A stretch of 40,166 nt of DNA, from positions 1-40,166 of the forward strand of contig CAYUJS010000015.1 in NCBI GenBank assembly GCA_964445105.1. Direction: 5' to 3'. Made by a program: the position numbers and the translations under genes. The DNA comes from CAWBNS01 sp964445105. GTDB lineage: Bacteria > Chlamydiota > Chlamydiia > Chlamydiales > JAJFMA01. Positions 6,952 through 15,297 of this stretch are shown here, in pieces. Under the pieces are notes generated by a model. That model saw only the letters and a program-made list of their open reading frames with translations, searched no databases and had not been told where the DNA came from. Each line of letters opens with the position of its first letter. Positions within the stretch are counted from its first letter, which is position 1.

Positions 6952-8493
6952 ATGTCAAAAGCAGTAGAACAAGAATTTGGAAAAGTGAGAGGCCTTCTAT
7001 GGCCTATTCATAGCTATGAGTTGAAAAAATTGATACCCATGGCGATCATGGCGTTTTTTATCTCTTTCAACTACACGGTGGTACGAGACACAAAAGATGC
7101 GCTCATCGTAACTAGCGCCGGTGCCGAAGCAGTACCCTGGCTGAAGACGATCGGCACCGTACCAGGCGCAATCATCTTCATGATCATTTATCTGAAGATG
7201 AGCAACATTCTGAGCAGAGAAAAGCTATTCTATGCCGCAATGGTCCCCTTTTTGGTCTTTTTTGCCCTATTCCCTACAGTTATCTACCCGTATCGCGAAG
7301 CGATCCAACCGACGTCAGCGCCTTGGCTAGAGGCTGTTCTCCCGCTGGGATGGCACGGCCTAATTGGCATGTACACAAACTGGACCTACTCACTCTTCTA
7401 TATCATGGCAGAGCTCTGGGGTAGTGCTGTATTGTCGTTGATGTTCTGGGGCTTTGCCAACCAGATTACTCGTACCACAGAAGCCAAGCGTTTTTACAGC
7501 TTGTTTGGGATCGCGTTCAACTTAGCGCTAACCATTTCTGGCCCGTTGGTACAATACTATTCAGGTGAAGGCTCAAAAGTTGCCTTAGGAGTAGATGCAG
7601 GTCAGGTCATGCTCAACTCCCTCATGAGCGTTTTTGTCCTGGCCGCCTTGACCATCATGGCTACCTACTGGTGGATGAACCGCTACGTTCTTCCAGACCC
7701 TCGCTTTTACGATCCTAGCGAAGTAAAGAAAGAAAAGAAGAAACTCACCATGAGCGTAGGCGAAGCTGTCAAGTTCATTCTAGCTTCTCCTTACCTACTT
7801 TGCTTGGCAGTATTAGTCATGGCCTACGGCATTTCGATCAACCTTATAGAAGTAACCTGGAAAGATCAGGTTAGACTGCAGTACCCCACTAAAAACGAGT
7901 ACAATCATTTTATGGGTGGATTCTCCGCAGCAACTGGCTGGGTCACAATCTTTATGTCCCTGTTTGTCGGTGGTAACTTGATCAGAAGCATGGGCTGGAG
8001 ATTCTCCGCTCTGTTCACACCAGTGGTGATCGGCTTGACGAGCTTTGGTTTCTTTGCCTTCGTAATCTTTAAAGAAGATCTGTCAAGCTTAGCTGGGCTA
8101 CTTGGCATGACACCTCTGATGATGGCTGTCATGTTCGGTTATGTACAGAACATCATGAGTAAGTCTTCCAAGTACACTCTCTTCGACCCTACCAAAGAGA
8201 TGTCCTATATTCCGCTTGATTCCGAATCGAAAGTGAAGGGTAAAGCGGCCGTGGACGTTGTAGTAGCTCGTCTAGGTAAAGGTGGAGGAGCCGCTATTTG
8301 GATTTTCCTACTAGCGTTCGGATCGATCTCACAACTGCTCCCTATCGTAGGCATTATTGTTCTGGGCATCATCTCTGCGTGGATTATCGCGGTTGTCGCT
8401 CTGAACAAGCTCTACCTAGAAGCTTGTAAGCACAAGGATCTAGAACTGGCTGCTGAGGCCAATGCTAAAGGGAAATCCGAGAGCAGTCGCTAA
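6952..8493 (+). CDS. npt1: ATP/ADP translocase (NTT family, Npt1-like)
   Basis: This inner-membrane antiporter has 513 residues and roughly twelve hydrophobic helices. It is of the non-mitochondrial NTT type that lets chlamydiae and rickettsiae take host ATP in exchange for ADP. Positions matching the functionally important charged residues of plastid NTTs (from memory) are all present: K48 in VRDTKD, E154 in AELWGS, E300 in LIEVTWK, and the lysines K427/K429/K431 in KVKGKAAVD. Length is typical. GAGGAAAG ahead of the ATG is a good ribosome binding site. The tail is hydrophilic (AAEANAKGKSESS). The assignment to true ATP/ADP exchange rather than another nucleotide substrate rests on overall similarity to Npt1 and on the position beside the ytg locus. 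The gene is flanked by terminators on both sides, so it is probably monocistronic. Confidence 0.95.
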   Translation: MSKAVEQEFGKVRGLLWPIHSYELKKLIPMAIMAFFISFNYTVVRDTKDALIVTSAGAEAVPWLKTIGTVPGAIIFMIIYLKMSNILSREKLFYAAMVPFLVFFALFPTVIYPYREAIQPTSAPWLEAVLPLGWHGLIGMYTNWTYSLFYIMAELWGSAVLSLMFWGFANQITRTTEAKRFYSLFGIAFNLALTISGPLVQYYSGEGSKVALGVDAGQVMLNSLMSVFVLAALTIMATYWWMNRYVLPDPRFYDPSEVKKEKKKLTMSVGEAVKFILASPYLLCLAVLVMAYGISINLIEVTWKDQVRLQYPTKNEYNHFMGGFSAATGWVTIFMSLFVGGNLIRSMGWRFSALFTPVVIGLTSFGFFAFVIFKEDLSSLAGLLGMTPLMMAVMFGYVQNIMSKSSKYTLFDPTKEMSYIPLDSESKVKGKAAVDVVVARLGKGGGAAIWIFLLAFGSISQLLPIVGIIVLGIISAWIIAVVALNKLYLEACKHKDLELAAEANAKGKSESSR

Positions 8494-8535
8494 AGTAGCA
8501 AGACAAGCTCTAAAAGCGCGTCTTAGTTAAAAATT

Positions 8536-8576
8536 AAAAGAGACAAAGCAGACAAGTTTCTGTTTTGTCTCTTTTT
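8536..8576 (+). terminator. Terminator of the ATP/ADP translocase gene
   Basis: AAAAGAGACAAA (8536-8547), a G-T wobble and CAGA pair with TCTG and TTTGTCTCTTTT (to 8575) around a six-base loop, ending in a T run. Confidence 0.9.
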
Positions 8577-8809
8577 GTTTGTCCTTAGCCGGATTTGGCA
8601 ACAACATACACCTAAATCCACTAGCACGCACAAATGACAGCGCGAAAGGGAAGCATACCGCCACTTGAAGGGACAAATATTCAAACAGCCCCCTTCTGAA
8701 TGCGCTCCGGGCCGCCCTTCGAGGCTGCGCCGTTTCTAGGTTGTGCGAATAGCAAAGCTTTGCTATCGTCTCCACTTTATCACTGCATTTTATCGAGGAA
8801 GAGTACGCG
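8577..8809. other. Intergenic region upstream of secDF
   Basis: There is no gene here. A GC-rich segment (8703-8732) carries CGCCCTTCGAGGCTGC, close to the core of the hairpin at 21111-21145. The palindrome at 8749-8766 is listed separately. An antisense open frame of 106 codons across 8527-8847 covers the terminator and the secDF start, and looks like chance. Confidence 0.4.
8749..8766. promoter_or_regulatory. Perfect 18-bp palindrome upstream of secDF
   Basis: ATAGCAAAGCTTTGCTAT is a perfect palindrome ending 43 bases before the secDF start. A weak promoter-like pair, TTGTGC (8741-8746) and TATCGT (8764-8769) with 17-base spacing, would place it inside the promoter. It has no T run. The likely role is operator for a dimeric regulator, which is inference. 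Confidence 0.5.
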
Positions 8810-11800
8810 ATGGAAAAACAGAAACCTTGGCAATTATATCTTATCATTGCGGTAATCGCTCTGACGCTTTACAACGTCTTTCCGACCATTTTTTTCTATA
8901 CAAAGCCCTTACAGGCGCCTGTCGATGCGCAACGCGCGCACCAAGTGGCAGAGGGTATTGTAGAAAGGGTGAATTCTCTAGAAGAACAATCGGTCGCCTG
9001 GTTGCGTTCACTTACGCATATGCTTCAGCTTAATCCAGCGAAAATAGAGCTGCGTAAAGACGACCCCCGCTTCATCGACGTCGTGTTCACCAAGCAACGC
9101 GACGCAGACATTTTCAAAGAGGTGTTGCCGCGCGCCGGCAACCTGATCTCATTTGTACCCGCCCAGCTAGGCTTAGGCCCCCAATACACGACCAAAGGCG
9201 AGTACCGTATCGTGGTTGAGCGCCGTATCGGCGTACATTTTGAGCAAAACGATTTAGACCATCTCTTCAAGTTCTCCTGGTTGTTTGACGAACAGGGCCA
9301 GCCCACGGCGCTCTACCGCCAACTCGTCTCGGATAGAGCAGCCGACTTAGCAGTAGTGCTAGCGGGCCCTAGCCCGAAAGCGAAAGAGGTGCAACAGCTC
9401 GATTCCGATCAGCTCAATGCCAAAACGCGCAGCAAAAAACTGTTAGACATCGCTCAAGACATCGTTGACGCAAAAACGGCGTCAGCTCTGCTGAACTCAA
9501 CATTTCTGGAGCGTTACTATGCAAGCTACTCTCGGGATATCGGCCAAAAAGAAACCGCGGAAAAACTACTCGCGCGCATGAAAGAACTTAAGACCCAGGT
9601 TCAAGCGCAAATCGCTGCTGCTGATGCAGATCCCGAGAATAAGCACCAGGTACGTTCTTTACAGCGCCAAAATCAGCTTCTCGATCAAGCCACAGCACTG
9701 GTCGGTCAGCATAAAGCGGCCTTTAACAGATCAATTGCACCTATTGCCGCAGCCGAGGTAAAAAAAGCAGTAGAAACGGCTGCCATAGGTAGCTCTAAAG
9801 TGCAAACCTATGATCTCACAGGTCGCACCCCCTTTGTCCAAGCAATCGTCATCGATTGGGCCGCGCAAACTATACGTTTACAGCTTTACAAAGAGATCGA
9901 GCAGGCAAATAACAGTGAGACAAAGTCCGAAGCGCAAAATATCGCCAAAGAGCAACTGAACCAATTGATCGTCAGCGAAATCGCACGTCTTGCTCAGTGG
10001 ACTGACGAGCAGTTAGACAACGTAGCTGACGGATTTTCTGTATCCCTGGCAAACCTCACCAACACCCGCAGTATCCTCGCTATGGACCTAGGCGTGATAG
10101 CAAACAAAGAGGTAGAGCAGGTACTACATCGCTTGAAAGATCAGTGGTCGCCCGCGCATCCAGACCTGGAGCGCGCTGTATACCCTATCGTATCTTGGAA
10201 AGACTACCTAGCACTCCCTTTACAACAGCAGAAGCTCGGTCTCGTGGTCTACGCACCTGTAGCCGAGGCTTCACAGCCGCAAGAGGGCTTTAAGTCCGAC
10301 TCTATCTATGTGATCGCTCGCGGCTTAGTTACTGTAGCGCAAAAATATGGTGAGGCCGCTAAAGCTGCCGGCAGCGACCAATTTCTGGCCGACGTCGAAG
10401 CTCTCAAAGCGCTCATGGAACAACGGGGCTATCTCGGTGCCCCAGCCCAGGCTCTCGGTTTGCCTGCAGAATTTGCAGGGGATTATGTGTTCCTGCGGCC
10501 TGACTACTATGATGCATTAATTAAAGCTACGCGTGAAAGCCTCGACGTCAAAGGCAGCCGGCGGCTAGCAGTCCTCGATTTCACTGACTTGGAGCAGCGC
10601 ATCGTTACCTTGAATAGCATTGAAGACCGCATACAGGAAGATCTGCTAAAATGGCGCGATGACTACGAAACTGCACAAGTCAGCCTGGACCATAACAACC
10701 GCTATCTAATCCCACCTCCAACAGAAAACCCCTTCTGGGCCAACTTGAAGCTAAGCGCCAGAAAGTACTTCCGCGGCGATCAAAATCGCGTGCTAAAATG
10801 GGGCCTAGATCTATCCGGTGGCAAAACAGTACGTATTGGTTTGCGCGACCAGAACGGCCGTCCTGTGACCGACGATACTGATTTGCGCCAGGTCGTTAAC
10901 GAGCTTTATACCCGTATTAACAAGATGGGCGTCTCCGAACGGACGATCCGCGTCGAAGGTCATAACATTATCTTAGACTTTCCTGGCTCACAGGGAATTT
11001 CGGCTGAAGAACTTGTTAAAGCTTCTTCGATGACCTTTCACATCGTCAACGAGAAATTTAGCGATGCTAACCAGGAAACCTGGGACGACGCCAATAGGTT
11101 CTTGCAAAGTGTCTGGGACGAAGCGGTAGTAACTAACCGCAAAGATAGCGCCAGCTTAAATCAAATAGCTTGGAAGCGCCTCGGTGGCGATGAAGAGCTG
11201 CGCACACGCGTGGCACAGTCCCTGTATGATCAAGGTCTTCGCTTCAGTGGCCCGCAAGACCAGCTGCGCAGCGGCGCTTTCGACGACACCATATCCATGG
11301 TGGCCGTCATGCGTGGTAACGACTTTTCTCAATGGAAGGGGCATAGCCATCCGCTTGTCATCGTCTTCCGCAACTACGCGCTTGAAGGAGCCAGCCTCGA
11401 CAACGTGCGCGTTGGTTACGACCCCAGGGAAGGCAATATGCTGATGTTTGAAGTGCGCTCCTCGTACCCCTCTAACGAGCGCCGTTCAGGCAGCCCCCAA
11501 GCCGATCTCTACTCTTGGACTGCACAGTTTGCTAAAGAAAAAATCCAGGGAACTCTCAAAGAGCATTATTCCGGCGGTAATGGCTGGCGTATGGCGGTCA
11601 TCCTAAATGACCAAATCATCACCTCGCCAACTCTCCAAGGAGCCTTGAAGGACAAGGGACAGATTACCGGTGGCTTTAGCCAACGCGAAGTCAACCAACT
11701 GGCCTCCGATCTGAAAGCTGGTTCCTTGAGCTTTACACCCCAAATTCTCTCCGAAGAAAACGTCAGCCCCGAACTAGGCGCTGAGGAGCGCTCCAGAGGC

Positions 11801-13321
11801 ATCGCGGCTTCATTCGTCGCGCTAGCGGCAGTAATTCTAGCCATGTGCGGCTACTATCGCTTTGCTGGTGTGGTCGCCTGTGTGGCCGTCTTCTTCAACT
11901 TACTCATTCTTTGGGGAGTCCTACAAAGCTTAGGCGCAGCCTTAACTCTGCCAGGCATTGCGGGTGTCGTCCTGACAATCGGAATGGCCGTAGACGCGAA
12001 CGTGCTCGTCTTTGAGCGCTACCGGGAAGAGTTCCGCCTGTCCGGGCGCGTCGCCTCCGCTATTCAGGCAGGCTACCGCAAAGCCTTTACTGCGATTGTC
12101 GACTCAAACATCACCACGATCATCGCGGCGATCATCCTTATTCAGTTTGACTCCGGCCCGATCAAAGGGTTTGCGGTCACCTTGATTATCGGGATCATCG
12201 CCTCGATGTTTACCGCGCTGTTTATGACTCGCTATTTCTTCGCAGGCTGGGTGGCTAACCCCAAAAACAAAGAATTGAAGATGGTAGACTGGGTAGGACG
12301 TCCTAATTTCGACTTCCTGGCTCAGACCCGCAAGGCGGTAGTGCTCAGCCTAATCGTCATCCTCATTGGTCTAGGCTTGTTGTTTTCTCAGCGTCATACC
12401 ATCTTTGGTATGGACTTTACCGGCGGCTACTCTCTGACAGTGACAGTAGCGGAAAACCCCACCTTGACCAACTACGCCGCAGCAACCAAGGCTGCACTCG
12501 AAAATGCGGGCATCGCAGCCGGTAATATTCAAGTGCAGCAGCTTAGCCGCCCCAATCAGCTGCGCTTGCGTTTAGGCATGGGGGTAGAAGAAAATGGACA
12601 GCCCCTGCGTGGCATGCCCGATAAGGTGGAAGCGCCAGGTGCCAGTTACGAATACCAACACAATCCGCGCCTTGCTTTTGTGGCCGAAGCCCTCGAGATG
12701 GCCGGCCTCAAGATCGAACCCTCGCAGCTTGCCTCGCTCCACCTGAACTGGACGGTCATGAGCGGGCAGTTCTCCGAGGCTATGCGCGACAACGCGGCCT
12801 ACGGCCTTGGCCTGGCCCTCTTGGCTATCCTGGTCTACATCACCCTGCGGTTCGAATTTAAATTCGCTATCGCGGCAGTGATTGGCTTATCCCACGACGT
12901 GGTGGCTACCTTGGGCTTGCTTGCGCTCTTCCATATTATAGGCATGCCCATTGAAATCGACTTACAAGTCATCGGCGCTATTATGTTGATCGTCGGCTAC
13001 TCGTTGAACGACACCATTATCGTCTTTGACAGGCTGCGTGAAGACCGGCGCTTACTACGTAAACTAAGCTTCGCCCAAATCATCAATCACGCGCTCAATG
13101 TTACATTGAACCGTACCTTGATGACCTCCGGAACAACTATGCTGGTCCTGTTTGCGCTAGTGCTGCTTGGAGGTAAAACCATCTTTGGCTTCGCGCTAGT
13201 CATGTTGATGGGCGTTGGTATTGGCACGCTCTCCTCCTTGTTCATCGCTCCCCTTATGTTGCTCTATTTCCACAATAGGGAAGAGCAAAAGCAGCTTGAA
13301 GCGGCGGAGTCAAGAAAATAA
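8810..13321 (+). CDS. secDF: Fused protein-export subunit SecDF with a very large N-terminal periplasmic region
   Basis: SecDF assists the SecYEG channel, using the proton gradient to pull proteins across the inner membrane. The product has 1503 residues. There is one membrane segment at 9-28 (LYLIIAVIALTLYNVFPTIF) and then an extra soluble region of about 600 residues rich in Lys, Glu, Gln and Ala. The SecD P1 domain begins at about residue 660 (KWGLDLSGGKTVRIGL). The SecD membrane block lies at about 1000-1150 (GMAVDANVLVFERYREE). The SecF motif GMDFTGGYSLTV is near 1200, and the SecF membrane block at 1320-1490 (GYSLNDTIIVFDRLRED). Ordinary fused SecDF is about 750 residues. A long form is, as I recall, also found in Chlamydia. 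GAGGAAG precedes the ATG. A terminator follows, then recJ in the same direction. Confidence 0.96.
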   Translation: MEKQKPWQLYLIIAVIALTLYNVFPTIFFYTKPLQAPVDAQRAHQVAEGIVERVNSLEEQSVAWLRSLTHMLQLNPAKIELRKDDPRFIDVVFTKQRDADIFKEVLPRAGNLISFVPAQLGLGPQYTTKGEYRIVVERRIGVHFEQNDLDHLFKFSWLFDEQGQPTALYRQLVSDRAADLAVVLAGPSPKAKEVQQLDSDQLNAKTRSKKLLDIAQDIVDAKTASALLNSTFLERYYASYSRDIGQKETAEKLLARMKELKTQVQAQIAAADADPENKHQVRSLQRQNQLLDQATALVGQHKAAFNRSIAPIAAAEVKKAVETAAIGSSKVQTYDLTGRTPFVQAIVIDWAAQTIRLQLYKEIEQANNSETKSEAQNIAKEQLNQLIVSEIARLAQWTDEQLDNVADGFSVSLANLTNTRSILAMDLGVIANKEVEQVLHRLKDQWSPAHPDLERAVYPIVSWKDYLALPLQQQKLGLVVYAPVAEASQPQEGFKSDSIYVIARGLVTVAQKYGEAAKAAGSDQFLADVEALKALMEQRGYLGAPAQALGLPAEFAGDYVFLRPDYYDALIKATRESLDVKGSRRLAVLDFTDLEQRIVTLNSIEDRIQEDLLKWRDDYETAQVSLDHNNRYLIPPPTENPFWANLKLSARKYFRGDQNRVLKWGLDLSGGKTVRIGLRDQNGRPVTDDTDLRQVVNELYTRINKMGVSERTIRVEGHNIILDFPGSQGISAEELVKASSMTFHIVNEKFSDANQETWDDANRFLQSVWDEAVVTNRKDSASLNQIAWKRLGGDEELRTRVAQSLYDQGLRFSGPQDQLRSGAFDDTISMVAVMRGNDFSQWKGHSHPLVIVFRNYALEGASLDNVRVGYDPREGNMLMFEVRSSYPSNERRSGSPQADLYSWTAQFAKEKIQGTLKEHYSGGNGWRMAVILNDQIITSPTLQGALKDKGQITGGFSQREVNQLASDLKAGSLSFTPQILSEENVSPELGAEERSRGIAASFVALAAVILAMCGYYRFAGVVACVAVFFNLLILWGVLQSLGAALTLPGIAGVVLTIGMAVDANVLVFERYREEFRLSGRVASAIQAGYRKAFTAIVDSNITTIIAAIILIQFDSGPIKGFAVTLIIGIIASMFTALFMTRYFFAGWVANPKNKELKMVDWVGRPNFDFLAQTRKAVVLSLIVILIGLGLLFSQRHTIFGMDFTGGYSLTVTVAENPTLTNYAAATKAALENAGIAAGNIQVQQLSRPNQLRLRLGMGVEENGQPLRGMPDKVEAPGASYEYQHNPRLAFVAEALEMAGLKIEPSQLASLHLNWTVMSGQFSEAMRDNAAYGLGLALLAILVYITLRFEFKFAIAAVIGLSHDVVATLGLLALFHIIGMPIEIDLQVIGAIMLIVGYSLNDTIIVFDRLREDRRLLRKLSFAQIINHALNVTLNRTLMTSGTTMLVLFALVLLGGKTIFGFALVMLMGVGIGTLSSLFIAPLMLLYFHNREEQKQLEAAESRK

Positions 13322-13327
13322 CGCCAG

Positions 13328-13359
13328 AAACGGCAGCTGGTCCGTCCGGCTGCCGTTTT
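13328..13359 (+). terminator. Terminator between secDF and recJ
   Basis: AAACGGCAGC (13328-13337) pairs perfectly with GCTGCCGTTT (13349-13358) around an eleven-base loop. The T run is short (four), so some read-through into recJ is plausible. Confidence 0.8.
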
Positions 13360-13451
13360 GGGCTCAGCTATAGATTTAGGTGCATTAATTGGGCCACCCC
13401 GTGCCCTGTTTACTTGGAGAGGGAAGAGGGAAATAGGATCGGAGAGAACGC

Positions 13452-15221
13452 ATGCACGGACCCAACCAACAGCTTGAAGAACCTCTTTGGATTTTTCCAA
13501 AACAAGACGAAGAATTAAAAAAAGAGATCATACGCGAATTCAGGTTACATCCCGTGACCGCGCAGATCCTCGTATCACGTGGCTTCTCCAAACTGGAATC
13601 CATTAATCACCTACTGTACGCCCAGCTCCCAGACCTCCACGACCCCTATCTCCTAGTGGGTATGGAGCAGGCGGTCCGCCGCATCGTCCAGGCTGTTGAC
13701 AACCAAGAACCCATCCTTGTTTACGGCGATAACGACGTAGATGGCATGACAGGAGCCGTACTGTTAACGGAATTTCTGCAAAAAATCGGTGCTAAGGCTT
13801 TTGCCTACCTCTCTAACCGCTCTATCCTCCGCCATAAACTTTACGTAAATGCGCTAGAATATGCTTTGCAGCACGGATGTAAGCTCATGATCACAGTCGA
13901 CTGTGGCATCACCGCAGCCACTGAGATCGCTCAGGTGGTCGAGCAAGGCGTCGATGTCATTGTAACCGATCACCACGAGCCCACCGATCAAATCCCCTTA
14001 TGTGTCGCCACGCTCAATCCCAAGTTAGTGAACAACACTTATCCTAACCGCGAACTGACCGGGGCAGGGGTGGCGTTCAAGCTAGTGCACGCAGTCATGA
14101 ATCACTTTGCCCAAGAGGGCAGGATTTCCGCCGATAAAATCGATCTAAAGCAATTTCTCGACCTGGTTGCCCTGGGCACTGTTTCCGATATGGGAGCGCT
14201 GGTCGACGAAAACCGTATTCTCGTCCGCTATGGACTCAAGCAGCTGCGCCGTAGCAAACGCGTCGGACTTTTGCGCCTGATGGAGATATGTGAGATCAGC
14301 GACCAAGACCTCACAACTTTTGATATCGCTTCCAAAATAGCCCCGCGCTTGAATAGCCTCGGACGGATCGACGACCCCCAGAAAGGGGTCGAGTTACTTA
14401 TGCTTAAAAATACCGAATCTGCCGAGCGGCTCGCGCAGGAGCTAGACCTAAACAATATCGAACGGCAGCGCATCGAACGCGCCATGTCGAAAGATGTAGA
14501 AACCACCATCGCGGATAACCCCAGCATCCTGCAGCGCAGGGCGATTGTGATGTACTCTGACAAGTGGCATCCAGGCATTGTGGCTATTGTCTGCACCCGC
14601 ATCTCTAAGCTATACAACAGGCCCACCGTAATGATCGCCATTGAGGGCGACGTCGGCAAAGCATCGCTGCGCTCCATCCGCGAGTTCCCTCTCTTGACGG
14701 TCCTAAAAAATAATGCCTATGCCCTGCTCAATTTTGGCGGTCACGACTACGCCGCGGGCCTGACCATTCAACGTGAAGATATTGAAGGCTTCGCACACCG
14801 CTTTGTCGAGGCTGTCGAAGCCCATCTCAAAGAAGAAGACATCATGTCCAAACTTTACCTGGATGCTGAGGTGAACTTCAGCGAACTCACCTTCGACTTC
14901 ATGGAATCGATCCGGCTACTCGAGCCATTCGGAAACGAGAACCCCGCGCCCGTTCTTTACTGTGACGTTAAACAAACCTGGTCTCCTAAAATTGTTGGCA
15001 GAGATCACCTGCGCATGTACCTAGAGCAAGGAGACCGCGTCTTGGAAGGCGTCGCCTTTGGCAAAGCCCATCTAGCACCCCTGTTAAAGAAAAAAAACCT
15101 GGAGCTGCGCATCGCTTTTACTCCCCAGGTTAGTATGTTTCAAAATAAGTCAAGTATCCAGCTACTCATTAAAGACTTTCAGATCATCAACGAAAAGCCC
15201 GACCAGCCAGATGCGACCTGA
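13452..15221 (+). CDS. recJ: Single-stranded-DNA-specific 5'-3' exonuclease RecJ
   Basis: RecJ (589 residues) degrades single strands 5' to 3' in recombination and repair and belongs to the DHH phosphoesterase family. Motif I is YGDNDVDGMTG (residues 91-101). The metal-binding aspartates D93, D95 and D97 are kept, although many RecJ proteins have Tyr where N94 stands. The DHH motif is D173-H174-H175 (VTDHHEP). Further family motifs are LDLVALGTVSDMG, APRLNSLGRI and FGGHDYAAGLTI (DHHA1). The C-terminal OB-like part is complete (PFGNENPAPVL onward). The start is set by GGAGAG six bases before the ATG. The secDF-recJ order is also that of C. trachomatis as I recall it. Confidence 0.95.
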   Translation: MHGPNQQLEEPLWIFPKQDEELKKEIIREFRLHPVTAQILVSRGFSKLESINHLLYAQLPDLHDPYLLVGMEQAVRRIVQAVDNQEPILVYGDNDVDGMTGAVLLTEFLQKIGAKAFAYLSNRSILRHKLYVNALEYALQHGCKLMITVDCGITAATEIAQVVEQGVDVIVTDHHEPTDQIPLCVATLNPKLVNNTYPNRELTGAGVAFKLVHAVMNHFAQEGRISADKIDLKQFLDLVALGTVSDMGALVDENRILVRYGLKQLRRSKRVGLLRLMEICEISDQDLTTFDIASKIAPRLNSLGRIDDPQKGVELLMLKNTESAERLAQELDLNNIERQRIERAMSKDVETTIADNPSILQRRAIVMYSDKWHPGIVAIVCTRISKLYNRPTVMIAIEGDVGKASLRSIREFPLLTVLKNNAYALLNFGGHDYAAGLTIQREDIEGFAHRFVEAVEAHLKEEDIMSKLYLDAEVNFSELTFDFMESIRLLEPFGNENPAPVLYCDVKQTWSPKIVGRDHLRMYLEQGDRVLEGVAFGKAHLAPLLKKKNLELRIAFTPQVSMFQNKSSIQLLIKDFQIINEKPDQPDAT

Positions 15222-15297
15222 GTGATCACTAGGTTCAAAAAAACAGCCTGAACGCCCTTCCTTCTTTCAATAAAAACCTATACACGTATGATGAGGA

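Noticed and set aside
8527..8847. Antisense open frame of 106 codons upstream of secDF
   Set aside because: It spans the npt1 terminator and the secDF start, has no ribosome binding site and no recognisable content.
13722..13752. RecJ motif I reading GDNDVDG instead of the more common GDYDVDG as a sign of inactivation
   Set aside because: All metal-binding aspartates are retained; only the neutral Tyr-to-Asn position differs.
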